Shown here piece by piece: positions 49,919 to 58,388 of a DNA stretch of 64,000 nucleotides (position 1 is the first letter of the stretch; each line of letters opens with the position of its first letter). The position numbers were made by a program, and so were the translations under genes. A model generated the notes under the pieces. The model had not been told where the DNA came from. It searched no databases and worked only from the letters and a program-made list of their open reading frames with translations. Origin of the DNA: Pseudomonas yangonensis (lineage in GTDB: Bacteria; Pseudomonadota; Gammaproteobacteria; Pseudomonadales; Pseudomonadaceae); assembly GCF_009932725.1 (NCBI RefSeq), contig NZ_BLJU01000022.1, positions 62,001 through 126,000 on the forward strand, given 5' to 3'.

Positions 49919-51255
49919 ACGGGCCAGGCTGCGACTATCCCTTCCAATGCACGCTTGAGTTCGACCCGGCTGGCCGCCGCCGCGAGGCTGATGCGCACCG
50001 CATGCCCCGGATTGGCCTCCACCGCGAACACCTCGGCCGGCACCACCTCGACGCCATGCTGCCGACAGGCCTCGGCCAAACCGGCCGGCGGCGCGCCATC
50101 GAGCCACAGATGCGGCGCCACCGCCCTGCCCTGCGGCATGCGCGGCCCGAGCACGCGCGCGGCCAGGCGCCAGCGCTGCTGCAATTCCTCGATCTGCCAG
50201 GCCAGGCGCCGTTCGGCGATGCCGCTCTCGACCCATTCGCAGGCCAGCGCCAGGCTCAGCGGCGTCACCGCCCAGCGGGTGGCCTGGGCTTCGGGGTCGA
50301 TACGCTCGAGCAGCTCGGGTGCGCCGGCGATAAAGCCCAGGCGCAAGCCCGGGGCCACGCTCTTGGACAGGCTGCTGATCAGCAGACAGCGTTCGGGCAC
50401 CTGCACCGCCAGCGGGGCGGCGCTGCCGAGCACGCCGTAGACGTCATCCTCGACGATCCACAGGCCGCGTCGGCGCGCCACCACGGCGATTGCGGCGCGG
50501 CGCTCGGCATCCAGACTGGCGCCGGTGGGGTTCTGCAGGCAGGGGGTAAGCACCACCACGCGAGCGCCGGTGGCACGCGCCTGGCGGTCTAGCTCGTCGG
50601 GCAGGATGCCGCGTTCGTCCATCGCCACGCCATGCAGCGGCAGGCGCAACTGGCGCGCGGCGGCCTTGATCCCCGGCGCGGTGAAGCGCTCCACCAGAAT
50701 CGGCTCGCCGGCCTCGCACAGCGCCAGCAGTGCTGCTGAGACGCCCTGCTGGGCGCCGGCGCAGAGCAGCAGGCCGTTCGGCGCCAGTTCCAGGCCGCGG
50801 CGGCGCAGCCAGGTGGCGCCGGCCAGATGCGCGCGCTCGACCAGCGCTGCCGAGGGATAGGCCTGCAGCCCATCCAATTCGCCCTGTGCAGCCAGTGCGG
50901 CAAGGCTGGCGGACAGGTCGCGGTTGTCCGGATCGTGCACCGGCACGTTGGTCGACAGGTCGATCAGCTCGCCCTGCGTGGCCGGTTGCTTGAGGCGGAA
51001 CAGGCTCGCCTCGCGGCTGCCGGCCAGCACGTAGGTACCGCGTCCGACCTCGCCGGAGACCAGATGCCGACGCGCCGCCTCGCGGTAGGCGAGCATCACC
51101 GTGCTCGGGTTGATGCCCAGCGTCCAGGCCAGGCGTCGCTGCGGCGGCAGGCGTTCGCCGGGCTTGAGTTCACCGCGGCCGATGGCAGCGGCGATGGCCT
51201 CCACCAGGGCGAGGTAGGTGGGCAAAGCGCTGCTGGACAGGTCAGGGAGCCACAT
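49915..51255 (-). CDS. MocR-type GntR/aminotransferase fusion regulator
   Basis: Chimeric regulator of 446 aa. The start ATG at 51255 (MWLPDLSSSALPTYLALVEAIAAAIGRGELKPGERLPPQRRL) is chosen since the GntR winged helix starts right there; an upstream frame would run through the operator. HTH spans about 10-75, followed by an aminotransferase class I domain (105-440) with the PLP Lys in LLISSLSKSVAPGLRLGF. MocR proteins sense PLP with an amino acid. The divergent gene is a serine/threonine dehydratase-like enzyme, the probable target. Confidence 0.92.
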   Translation of the reverse strand: MWLPDLSSSALPTYLALVEAIAAAIGRGELKPGERLPPQRRLAWTLGINPSTVMLAYREAARRHLVSGEVGRGTYVLAGSREASLFRLKQPATQGELIDLSTNVPVHDPDNRDLSASLAALAAQGELDGLQAYPSAALVERAHLAGATWLRRRGLELAPNGLLLCAGAQQGVSAALLALCEAGEPILVERFTAPGIKAAARQLRLPLHGVAMDERGILPDELDRQARATGARVVVLTPCLQNPTGASLDAERRAAIAVVARRRGLWIVEDDVYGVLGSAAPLAVQVPERCLLISSLSKSVAPGLRLGFIAGAPELLERIDPEAQATRWAVTPLSLALACEWVESGIAERRLAWQIEELQQRWRLAARVLGPRMPQGRAVAPHLWLDGAPPAGLAEACRQHGVEVVPAEVFAVEANPGHAVRISLAAAASRVELKRALEGIVAAWPV

Positions 51256-51262
51256 TGCTTGC

Positions 51263-51291
51263 CATGCAATATAAAGATTTACCCATACAAT
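51263..51291. promoter_or_regulatory. Candidate MocR direct-repeat operator
   Basis: CATGCAAT (51263-51270) and CATACAAT (51284-51291) are direct repeats spaced 21 bp apart, two helical turns, in the 80-nt divergent intergenic region. Direct repeats are typical MocR sites. Confidence 0.45.
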
Positions 51292-51335
51292 GCACCGCAC
51301 TAGCATCGGGGTCAACGCCACCCGGAGTCCCCGTC

Positions 51336-52307
51336 ATGTTCGACCTCGCCCAACTGCGCCAGAGCGCCCAACTGGTTCACCGCCATATGGCGCCCACGCC
51401 ACAGCTGAGCTGGCCGCTGCTGTGCCAGCGCACGGGTTGCGAGCTGTGGGTCAAGCATGAGAACCACGCGCCCACCGCCGCCTTCAAGGTGCGCGGCGGG
51501 CTGGTCTACATCGACGCGCTGCTACGCCGCGAGCCGCAGGTGCGCGGCCTCGTCACCGCCACCCGCGGCAACCATGGCCAGAGCCTGGCGCTGGCTGCAC
51601 GCGCAGCGGGGCTGGCGATCCGCATCCTGGTGCCGCACGGCAACGCCCGCGAGAAGAACGCCGCGATGCGTGCCCTTGGCGCCGAGGTGATCGAACATGG
51701 CCGCGACTTCGACGAAGCCCGCGCCGAGGCCGCGCGTGTGGCCGAACGCGACGGCCTGCACTGGGTGCCGTCGCTGCACGAGGATCTGGTGCGCGGCGTG
51801 GCCACCTATGCCCTGGAACTGCTTGAGGCGGTTCCGAACCTGCGCCGAGTGTACGTGCCCATCGGCCTCGGCTCGGGCATCTGCGGCATGATCCGTACCC
51901 GCGACCTGCTCGGCCTCGACACCGAAATCGTCGGCGTGGTCGCCAGCGGCGCCGATGCCTACGCGCAGAGTTTCGAACAAAGTTGCCTGGTACAGACCGA
52001 ACGCGCCGTCACCCTGGCCGACGGCATGGCCTGCCGCCAACCGCAGCAATTGGCATTGGACATGATCAGCGCGGGCGCGGCGCGCATCCTGCGGGTCGAC
52101 GACGCGGAAATTCGCACCGCCATCCGCGCCTATCACGAGGACACTCACAACCTCGCCGAAGGCGCCGGCGCTGCCGCCCTGGCAGCCCTGCTACAGGAGC
52201 GCGAACGCAACGCCGGCCAGCGTGTTGCCGTGGTGCTCAGCGGCGCCAACATCGACCGGCTGGCGCTCGCCGACCTGCTGCGTGACGAAGCACCAGCCGC
52301 AGCCTGA
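51336..52307 (+). CDS. Threonine dehydratase-like PLP enzyme (fold type II)
   Basis: Serine/threonine ammonia-lyase-family protein of 323 aa. The start ATG at 51336 (MFDLAQLRQSAQLVHRHM) has CGGAG upstream. The PLP Lys is in HENHAPTAAFKVRGGLVY; the phosphate-binding loop is PIGLGSGICGM (GSG). It lacks an ACT domain, so it is the catabolic or unusual type. The divergent MocR regulator suggests induction by an amino acid; which one is unknown. Confidence 0.9.
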   Translation: MFDLAQLRQSAQLVHRHMAPTPQLSWPLLCQRTGCELWVKHENHAPTAAFKVRGGLVYIDALLRREPQVRGLVTATRGNHGQSLALAARAAGLAIRILVPHGNAREKNAAMRALGAEVIEHGRDFDEARAEAARVAERDGLHWVPSLHEDLVRGVATYALELLEAVPNLRRVYVPIGLGSGICGMIRTRDLLGLDTEIVGVVASGADAYAQSFEQSCLVQTERAVTLADGMACRQPQQLALDMISAGAARILRVDDAEIRTAIRAYHEDTHNLAEGAGAAALAALLQERERNAGQRVAVVLSGANIDRLALADLLRDEAPAAA

Positions 52308-52308
52308 C

Positions 52309-53118
52309 TCAGGCCAGCGGCAGAGGCTCGGCAGGCAGCCGTCCGGGCGTCTGCCGTAACCGGCGCGAAACGCCCCATTCCGCAGCGATCAGAGCCAGCA
52401 GCAGACCAAGCTGAATCAGCAATGCGATATAGAACGGCTTGAACACATGGCCGATCTGCCGCTTGAGCAGGCCGAGGAGGAACTCGGCCTGGAAGAGCTG
52501 CTCGATACGCGCATCCAGCACCTGATCCAGCACCTTCTCGTTGAGCCCGCTGTAACGGGCGGTTTTCTCCACTGCCATCTCGCCTATCGCCTTGCCCAGC
52601 AGACTGGCACGCAGCCGGTCGAGCAGGTCGAAGGCGATGCGTTCAGTGGTCGAGGCTTCGGCGCGCTCGCCAGCTTCTTGCAGCCGCTCACGATGGACGT
52701 AGTCCAGCGCCAGCTGCTTGAGCAGCGTCTGCACGCTGACATCACGCACGGCCAATAGTCCCTGCTGCTCCTGCGCCTCGACATAGGCCTGGAAGTCGCT
52801 CCAGATATCGTCGGCCAGTGCCTGCACCAGAGGCGCATAGCTATCGAGATGGCGATTGATCTGCTGCTGGCTGCCGTACAACAGCCCACCCTGGACGCCG
52901 AGAAAACCTCCGGCCAGGGGCAGCAGCAGAAAGTAGAGTTTGAGCAGCCAGTGGTGCCAGCGCTTGTTACGTGCCAGCCAGCCCAACCGGTGCAGCTTGA
53001 ACGCCAGCAACAGGCCGGCAACCGCGCCAAGCAGAAGCGCCAGACCGGTGTCGAGAAAAAGATTGAAGAAACTGAAGGGTTCCCACAGTGCCGTGAGCAG
53101 CAGACGTGCCTGCTCCAT
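52309..53118 (-). CDS. Membrane protein of unknown function
   Basis: Protein of 269 aa with an N-terminal hydrophobic hairpin (about 15-45 and 58-80), a long soluble helical region (85-225) and a C-terminal TM (about 228-248). Features include KRWHHWLLKLYFLLLPLAGGFLG. I do not recognise the family. It is separated by 1 nt from the dehydratase stop, tail to tail. Confidence 0.75.
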   Translation of the reverse strand: MEQARLLLTALWEPFSFFNLFLDTGLALLLGAVAGLLLAFKLHRLGWLARNKRWHHWLLKLYFLLLPLAGGFLGVQGGLLYGSQQQINRHLDSYAPLVQALADDIWSDFQAYVEAQEQQGLLAVRDVSVQTLLKQLALDYVHRERLQEAGERAEASTTERIAFDLLDRLRASLLGKAIGEMAVEKTARYSGLNEKVLDQVLDARIEQLFQAEFLLGLLKRQIGHVFKPFYIALLIQLGLLLALIAAEWGVSRRLRQTPGRLPAEPLPLA

Positions 53119-53226
53119 GCCTATCGCCTCGTTCGTCCATGACGGGCGCGAGTGTAAACCAGAACACTGCAGCCTAACGCCAGGGCGTGACCGGACTGTG
53201 CGTCAGGCCACACCCACCTCAGACGC

Positions 53227-54699
53227 TCAACGGAACGGTGGCTCGTCGAAGCTGCGCAACTTGCGCGAATGCAGCGAGTTAAGCTGACTGCGCATCAGCT
53301 CCAACGCCGCGATGCCGATATGCAGGTGCTGAGTCACCGCACGTTCGTAGAAGGCGCCCGCCGCGCCTGGCAGCTTGATCTCACTGTGCAGGGGTTTGTC
53401 CGACACGCACAGCAGCGTGCCGTAGGGCACCCGCAGGCGATAGCCTTGCGCGGCGATGGTGCCGCTTTCCATGTCCACCGCCACCGCACGCGACAGATTG
53501 ATCAGCGGCCGCTCCTGAGCCCAGCGCAGCTCCCAGTTGCGATCGTCGTAGGTCAGCACGGTGCCGGTACGCAGGCGCTTTTTCAGCTCGTCGCCCTCTT
53601 CACCGGTGACCAGCTTGGCGGCTTCCTGCAGCGCCTGCTGCACCTCGGCCAGCGCCGGCAGCGGAATGTGCGGCGGCAGCACGCGGTCAAGAATTCCGTC
53701 GCGGCGCATATAGGCGTGGGCCAGCACGTAGTCGCCGATGGTCTGCGACTGCCGCAGACCGCCGCAGTGACCGATCATCAGCCAGCAATGCGGGCGCAGC
53801 ACCGCGAGGTGATCGGTAATGTTCTTGGCATTGGACGGACCGACGCCGATATTGACCAGGGTGATGCCATGGCCGTCATCCGCCTGCAGATGGTAGGCCG
53901 GCATCTGGTAGCGGTGCCAGACCACGTTCTCGATGATCGCCTGCATCTCGCCCTCGGCCATGCCGCGCTCGACCACCACGTTGCCCGGCAGCACCATACG
54001 GGTGAAGCGCGAGTCACCCACCAGCATATCCAGGCCATGGCGGATGAACTGGTCGACGTAGCGGTGGTAGTTGGTCAGCAGAATCCACGGCTGCACGTGG
54101 CTCCAATCGCTGCCGGTGTAGTGCTGTATGCGCTTGAGAGAAAAATCGGTACGCGCTGCGTCGAACAGAGCCAGCGGCAACGGGTCGATATTCTCCCAGT
54201 CATACAGGCCATCGGCGGTGCCGTCGGTGGCGGCAGACAGATCGGTGCTGGGGAACACTCGCGCCAGCTCGGCAGCGGTCACGCCACTGCCGGCCAGCTC
54301 GTCACCGCCCTCGACCACGTAGGGGTAGGGAATATTCTGCTGGCTGCGGCCGACTTCCACACGCAGGGTGAAGTCGTTCATCAGAGGACGCAGCTGCTCC
54401 AGCAGGTATTTGCGAAAGGCAGCCGGCTGGGTCACGGTGATCGCGTAGGTACCCGGAACCTGCACCTTGGCGTAGGCACGTACGGTGGTCGGCACCTCGC
54501 CCTGGCACAGATAGGTCAGGCGCAATTCGGGATAGCGGAACAGGCAGTGCTCGCTGGCGTCCGGGCGGATGCGCTCCTTGAGGTAGCGCTTGAGTGCGTG
54601 ACTCAGGGCGCCAGTGGCTTCCTGGTGCAACGCGGCGAGGCGGTCGACCGCCTCTTCGGGAGTGTGGGCAATGATGAAATCATCTGAGCAGGCTTTCAC
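53227..54699 (-). CDS. amn: AMP nucleosidase
   Basis: Enzyme cleaving AMP to adenine and ribose 5-phosphate, 490 aa. The GTG start at 54699 (VKACSDDFIIAHTPEEAVDRL) is chosen since AGGAAG lies 7 nt upstream and other family members begin at this point; the ATG at 54759 would add 20 residues. The N-terminal AMP-nucleosidase domain (about 10-180) is followed by the phosphorylase-type catalytic domain (about 200-470: NIGVGPSNAKNITDHL, MIGHCGGLR, AVDMESGTIAAQGYR). It adds to the window's purine theme. PA3970 is the likely ortholog. Confidence 0.94.
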   Translation of the reverse strand: MKACSDDFIIAHTPEEAVDRLAALHQEATGALSHALKRYLKERIRPDASEHCLFRYPELRLTYLCQGEVPTTVRAYAKVQVPGTYAITVTQPAAFRKYLLEQLRPLMNDFTLRVEVGRSQQNIPYPYVVEGGDELAGSGVTAAELARVFPSTDLSAATDGTADGLYDWENIDPLPLALFDAARTDFSLKRIQHYTGSDWSHVQPWILLTNYHRYVDQFIRHGLDMLVGDSRFTRMVLPGNVVVERGMAEGEMQAIIENVVWHRYQMPAYHLQADDGHGITLVNIGVGPSNAKNITDHLAVLRPHCWLMIGHCGGLRQSQTIGDYVLAHAYMRRDGILDRVLPPHIPLPALAEVQQALQEAAKLVTGEEGDELKKRLRTGTVLTYDDRNWELRWAQERPLINLSRAVAVDMESGTIAAQGYRLRVPYGTLLCVSDKPLHSEIKLPGAAGAFYERAVTQHLHIGIAALELMRSQLNSLHSRKLRSFDEPPFR

Positions 54700-54760
54700 G
54701 GCGCATCTTCCTGACTGAACGTACGCGCCTATCTTGCCTGCATCCTTGTGGCAAAACATA

Positions 54761-54790
54761 GCGTGGCGACCGGCAATTCGGTCGCCACGC
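54761..54790 (-). terminator. Terminator-like hairpin after cbiM
   Basis: Perfect 11-bp stem GCGTGGCGACC / GGTCGCCACGC with an 8-nt loop between cbiM and amn. On the minus strand it is followed by TATGTTTTG, a weak T-rich tail. Confidence 0.6.
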
Positions 54791-54795
54791 TGTCA

Positions 54796-55479
54796 TCAGA
54801 CGGCAGCCTGATGCAGGCGCGCGTTGAACAGCGGTCCCTGGCTGAAACGCGACAGTGCCTTGGCGGCGGCCAGCACGCCAAGATCGATCAGCGGCTCGAT
54901 CAGGATCACGCTCATGTAGGCCAGGCCGAAGCTGCCCACGGCGGCCAGGTTCTCACTGGTGAAGCCGTGACCGTAAAAGGCCCAGAACGCCACCCAGGCA
55001 ACGATACCGCCCTGATAGGCAGTCGACAGCGCCAGCGCCTGCTTGTAGGAGAGATCGACGTAGGCGGTACCCGGAGCGACGATACGCTTGGCCAACAGAC
55101 TGATGCCCCACAGCGGAATCAACAGGGTGGTGACGTTCATGCCGTACTGCGGCAAATCGAACTGGGCGAACAGCAGGCCCTGCAGCAGCAGACCTGCGGC
55201 CAGACCGATGGCGGTGGCGCCGGCGCCGAACAGCAGCAGCAGGGTCGAGCCAAGAATCAGGTGTACTTCGGAAACACCCACGGGATGATGCGGCAATACC
55301 TCGAAGAAGCAGAATACCAGCGCGGTGGTCAGCAGGCTGCGCAGCGCCAGCGCGGTGACGCCGCCGTTGTCGCGGATGGCATCGCGCGCCAGTTTGGCGG
55401 TCAGGCCGAAGGCAGCGACCGCCGTTGCGTAACTGAGGAAAATCTTGGCGCCTTCGACGACGCCCGGTTCGATATGCAT
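54796..55479 (-). CDS. cbiM: Cobalt transporter CbiM-like S component
   Basis: Inner-membrane cobalt/nickel ECF-type permease component of 227 aa. It opens with MHIEPGVVEGAKIFLSYATA: the N-terminal Met-His is the CbiM metal ligand. It is followed by about seven hydrophobic segments, including HPVGVSEVHLILGSTLLLLF and GMNVTTLLIPLW. Start ATG at 55479 follows AAGGAA. A cobalamin riboswitch lies upstream at 55545-55712. No cbiN, cbiQ or cbiO is linked, so it is a lone unit. Metal specificity (Co or Ni) is inferred. Confidence 0.85.
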   Translation of the reverse strand: MHIEPGVVEGAKIFLSYATAVAAFGLTAKLARDAIRDNGGVTALALRSLLTTALVFCFFEVLPHHPVGVSEVHLILGSTLLLLFGAGATAIGLAAGLLLQGLLFAQFDLPQYGMNVTTLLIPLWGISLLAKRIVAPGTAYVDLSYKQALALSTAYQGGIVAWVAFWAFYGHGFTSENLAAVGSFGLAYMSVILIEPLIDLGVLAAAKALSRFSQGPLFNARLHQAAV

Positions 55480-55544
55480 GCAAGTTCCTTGGCCGCGCCC
55501 ACCGCGCGACGATTCGGATGAAGGATGGGCGAAACGCCCGTTGC

Positions 55545-55712
55545 CGATGGCAGGTCTCCTGGCTCACGACTTGGCACTTCGCCCGCCTTCCCGACCGAAG
55601 TCAGTGGCATGAGGGGCTTCGTTCGCCGCTTACAGTTGCGGGGGCAGCCAGGGCATTGGCGAGATTCACCGCACCCTGTTCCCTTTTCATCCGCGTCACC
55701 ACTGTGAACGCA
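55545..55712 (-). promoter_or_regulatory. Cobalamin (AdoCbl) riboswitch
   Basis: On the minus strand the leader of cbiM contains the conserved core: a GGAACAGGGTGCGGTGAATC-type strand, GCCCCCGCAACTGTAAGCGG (55626-55645), GCCACTG and, at 55549-55565, the B12 box (GAGCCAGGAGACCTGCC). It ends about 65 nt before the cbiM start. It senses B12 and should shut off cobalt uptake when B12 is plentiful. Confidence 0.93.
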
Positions 55713-55858
55713 GAACCATCGGCCGCCAGATTACTCGCCCGTCTGGCTAAAAAACAGCGGCCAGACTGATCGTCTCAGTCCTCTTCGCACGCACAGTTGT
55801 TCCCAAAAGAAAATCGGCTGAAAAAACCAACTTCCCCTGGTGAAAGATCGCAGCCACA

Positions 55859-57508
55859 TCAAAGCAGATGCGGCGTGCTACGCGCCAGCAGCGCTTCGAC
55901 GTCGATACCGCGCGGCAGGGTGCCGTAGACGCGGCCGCGGCCCTCCAGGCGGCTGGCGATAAAGGCGTCGCTGACCACGCTGTTGCCAGCTTCCAGCAAC
56001 AGCTTGGCCTGCAGTGCCACAGCCATGTCCTCGGTGAGCTGACGGGCGCGGTATTGAATGTCAGCGGTGTCGCTGAAATCAGCCTTGAGCCTTTGGATAT
56101 GCGCCTTGAGACGGGCATCGCCATGGCCATCGCCCAGTTCGGTGAACAATGCGTCGAGCACGCCGGGCTCCTTGGACAGGGCACGCAGCACGTCCAGGCA
56201 CTGTACGTTGCCTGAACCTTCCCAGATCGAGTTGACCGGCGCCTCACGATACAGACGCGGCATGATGGTTTCCTCGACGTAGCCGGCGCCGCCCATGCAT
56301 TCACTGGCCTCGTAGATCATTTCCGGGGCGCGCTTGCAGATCCAGTACTTGCCCACGGCGGTGACCAGGCGGGCGAACTTGTCTTCCTGCTCGTCATGCA
56401 GATGGTCAAGCGCGTGGCCCATGCGCATGCACAGCGCCAGCGCGGCTTCGCTCTCCAGCGCCAGGTCGGCCAGGACGTTCTGCATCAACGGCTGGTCGGC
56501 GAGGATCTTGCCGCCCACCTGGCGATGCGCGCAGTGGTGCGCGGCCTGGGTCAACGCCTGGCGCATCAGGCTGCTGGAACCGACCATGCAGTCGAAGCGG
56601 GTCATGGCCACCATCTCGATGATGGTGGGCACGCCGCGCCCTTCCTCGCCGAGCATCCAGGCGAAGGCGCCGCGGTATTCCACCTCGCTGGAGGCGTTGG
56701 CCCAGTTGCCCAGCTTGTTCTTCAGGCGCTGGATGTAGAACGCGTTGCGCGTGCCGTCCGGGCGGTGACGCGGCAGCAGGAAGCAGCTCAACCCCTTGTC
56801 GGTGTAGGCCAGGGTGAGGAAGGCGTCGCACATCGGCGCCGAGCAGAACCACTTGTGGCCGACCAGCTCGTAGCCCTGCCCCGGCCCGCCGAGACCGATG
56901 GCATAGGCGCGTGTAGTGTTGGCGCGCACGTCGGTGCCGCCCTGCTTCTCGGTCATGGCCATGCCGATGGTGACGCCGGCCTTCTGCTCCATCGGCAGAT
57001 TGCGCGGGTCGTACTCGGTGGCAAGTATCTTCGGCAGCCACTGCTCGGCGATATTGGGCTGCAGGCGAATGGCGGGCACTGCAGCGAAGGTCATGGTCAG
57101 CGGGCAACCGCTGGCGGACTCGGCCTGGCTGTGCAGATAGGATAGCCCGGCGCGGGCGACATGGGCACCGGCGCGCGGGTCGGTCCAGGGCAGCGACGGC
57201 AGGCCCTGCTCGATGGCTGTGCGCATCAGCTCGTGATAGGCCGGGTGGAATTCCACCAGGTCGATGCGGTTGCCGTAGCGGTCATGGCTCTTGAACACCG
57301 GCTTGTTCTCGTTGGCGAGAAAGCCCGCCTGCATCAGCGCGCCACCGGCCAATGCACCGTAGGTACTCAGACGCTCGTCGGCCCAGCCGCCATCGTAGCG
57401 GCGCACCCACTCCTGCAGTGGCAGATCGAGACGGTAGAGGTTGGCGCCGTCGAGGCTGGGCACCTGGTTGAACACCTCATGGGTTTCGGCGTGCAGACTG
57501 GGTTTCAT
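55859..57508 (-). CDS. Acyl-CoA dehydrogenase, AidB-like
   Basis: FAD-dependent acyl-CoA dehydrogenase-family protein of 549 aa. The AidB branch has the N-terminal block (1-45: NQVPSLDGANLYRLDLPL), the substrate/FAD segment MAMTEKQGGTDVRANTT, the typical ECMGGAGYVEET, and YREAPVNSIWEGSGNVQCLDVLR near residues 415-440. Some AidB proteins bind DNA and protect against alkylation. The paired downstream-reading TetR overlaps it by 4 nt (57505-57508). Likely PA3972. Confidence 0.9.
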   Translation of the reverse strand: MKPSLHAETHEVFNQVPSLDGANLYRLDLPLQEWVRRYDGGWADERLSTYGALAGGALMQAGFLANENKPVFKSHDRYGNRIDLVEFHPAYHELMRTAIEQGLPSLPWTDPRAGAHVARAGLSYLHSQAESASGCPLTMTFAAVPAIRLQPNIAEQWLPKILATEYDPRNLPMEQKAGVTIGMAMTEKQGGTDVRANTTRAYAIGLGGPGQGYELVGHKWFCSAPMCDAFLTLAYTDKGLSCFLLPRHRPDGTRNAFYIQRLKNKLGNWANASSEVEYRGAFAWMLGEEGRGVPTIIEMVAMTRFDCMVGSSSLMRQALTQAAHHCAHRQVGGKILADQPLMQNVLADLALESEAALALCMRMGHALDHLHDEQEDKFARLVTAVGKYWICKRAPEMIYEASECMGGAGYVEETIMPRLYREAPVNSIWEGSGNVQCLDVLRALSKEPGVLDALFTELGDGHGDARLKAHIQRLKADFSDTADIQYRARQLTEDMAVALQAKLLLEAGNSVVSDAFIASRLEGRGRVYGTLPRGIDVEALLARSTPHLL

Positions 57509-58146
57509 CGGTTTGACTCCTTGGCGCCCACGGCGCGCAGGCAGAAGGTGACGAGGCTGGCGCTGACCTGCGCCAGCTGCAGAGTGGGTCTACCCGCTTC
57601 GCGAGCGGCGCGGGCAGGCGGCGACAGCGGTCCGACCAGAGCCTCGGCAATGGCGCCGACCAGGCAGGCCGCCACCAGGCCGATCTGCTCGACACGAAAC
57701 TCACCGGCGCCGACGCCCTCCTCCAGCAGGTCGCTGAACAGTTCGGCGTAGGCTTCACGATAGAGCAGGCGCTGCTCGTCGACCTCCGGATCGACAGGCT
57801 CGGCAATCAACGCGAAGGCCAGACGGCGGCTATGCCAGGCGCGGGCAGCGAATTGCTCCAGGCCGAGGCGCAGGCGTTCGCTGGCGCTACCCGGACCACG
57901 CAAGGCGGCAGCCAGGGCATCCACTTCACGCTGACTGGCCACGGCGAAGACTTCGGCAGCCAGTTCACCCTTGCTGCGAAAGTATCGGTACAGGCTACCG
58001 GTGGCGATGCCAACGTCGTCGGCCAGCGCCTGCATGGTCAGGGCGGCGAAGCCACCGGCACAGACCCTTTCCAGCGCGCAGCCGAGAATGCGCTGGCGCT
58101 GGGCCTGGTCGCGGTCGATTCGCGCTTCGGTGATGCGGTAAGCCAT
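57505..58146 (-). CDS. TetR-family regulator
   Basis: Regulator of 213 aa, with HTH at about residues 18-60 (ILGCALERVCAGGFAALTMQALADDVGIATGSLYRYFRSKGEL). The stop overlaps the AidB start by 4 nt, so the two are an operon controlled by this repressor. The start codon at 58146 lies within a 26-bp perfect inverted repeat carrying two matching TGAATC-N2-GATTCA operators. The ligand domain (80-200) has no recognised sensor motif. Likely PA3973. Confidence 0.92.
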   Translation of the reverse strand: MAYRITEARIDRDQAQRQRILGCALERVCAGGFAALTMQALADDVGIATGSLYRYFRSKGELAAEVFAVASQREVDALAAALRGPGSASERLRLGLEQFAARAWHSRRLAFALIAEPVDPEVDEQRLLYREAYAELFSDLLEEGVGAGEFRVEQIGLVAACLVGAIAEALVGPLSPPARAAREAGRPTLQLAQVSASLVTFCLRAVGAKESNR

Positions 58147-58199
58147 GGTCTGAATCCTGATTCACTCTGCAGCAGTGAATCAGGATTCAGACCATGGCT
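58141..58199. promoter_or_regulatory. Double TetR operator in a 26-bp perfect inverted repeat
   Basis: Arms 58141-58166 and 58174-58199 are perfectly complementary, with a 7-nt spacer (58167-58173). Each arm contains TGAATC-N2-GATTCA (58151-58164 and 58176-58189), centre-to-centre 25 bp. The left arm includes the start codon and first codon of the tetR gene and the likely AGGA ribosome site region falls in this repeat. Confidence 0.8.
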
Positions 58200-58283
58200 A
58201 AAGGGACGATCCGGCCAAATCTGCGGCCGAACAGACATCGGTAGACAGGTTGCGCCGAAGCCATCGATAGCGCGGCAGGACTT

Positions 58284-58346
58284 GTTGCGGCCAGGTACAA
58301 GTACCTGGCGCAACGGCTGCAGACATGGGCCGGTAACAGACCGGCC
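58284..58346. repeat. Two short hairpins between tetR and ladS
   Basis: GTTGCGGCCAGGTAC / GTACCTGGCGCAAC (58284-58314, one bulge) and GGCCGGT / ACCGGCC (58328-58346). They lie downstream of the ladS stop and probably form its transcript end; neither has a T-run. Confidence 0.5.
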
Positions 58347-58388
58347 TGGCTTCCATGGCGGCTTGCACCGCCCTACCCAGGCGCAGCG

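Noticed and set aside
58284..58346. Short hairpins after ladS as a Rho-independent terminator
   Set aside because: No T-run follows either stem; listed as hairpins only.
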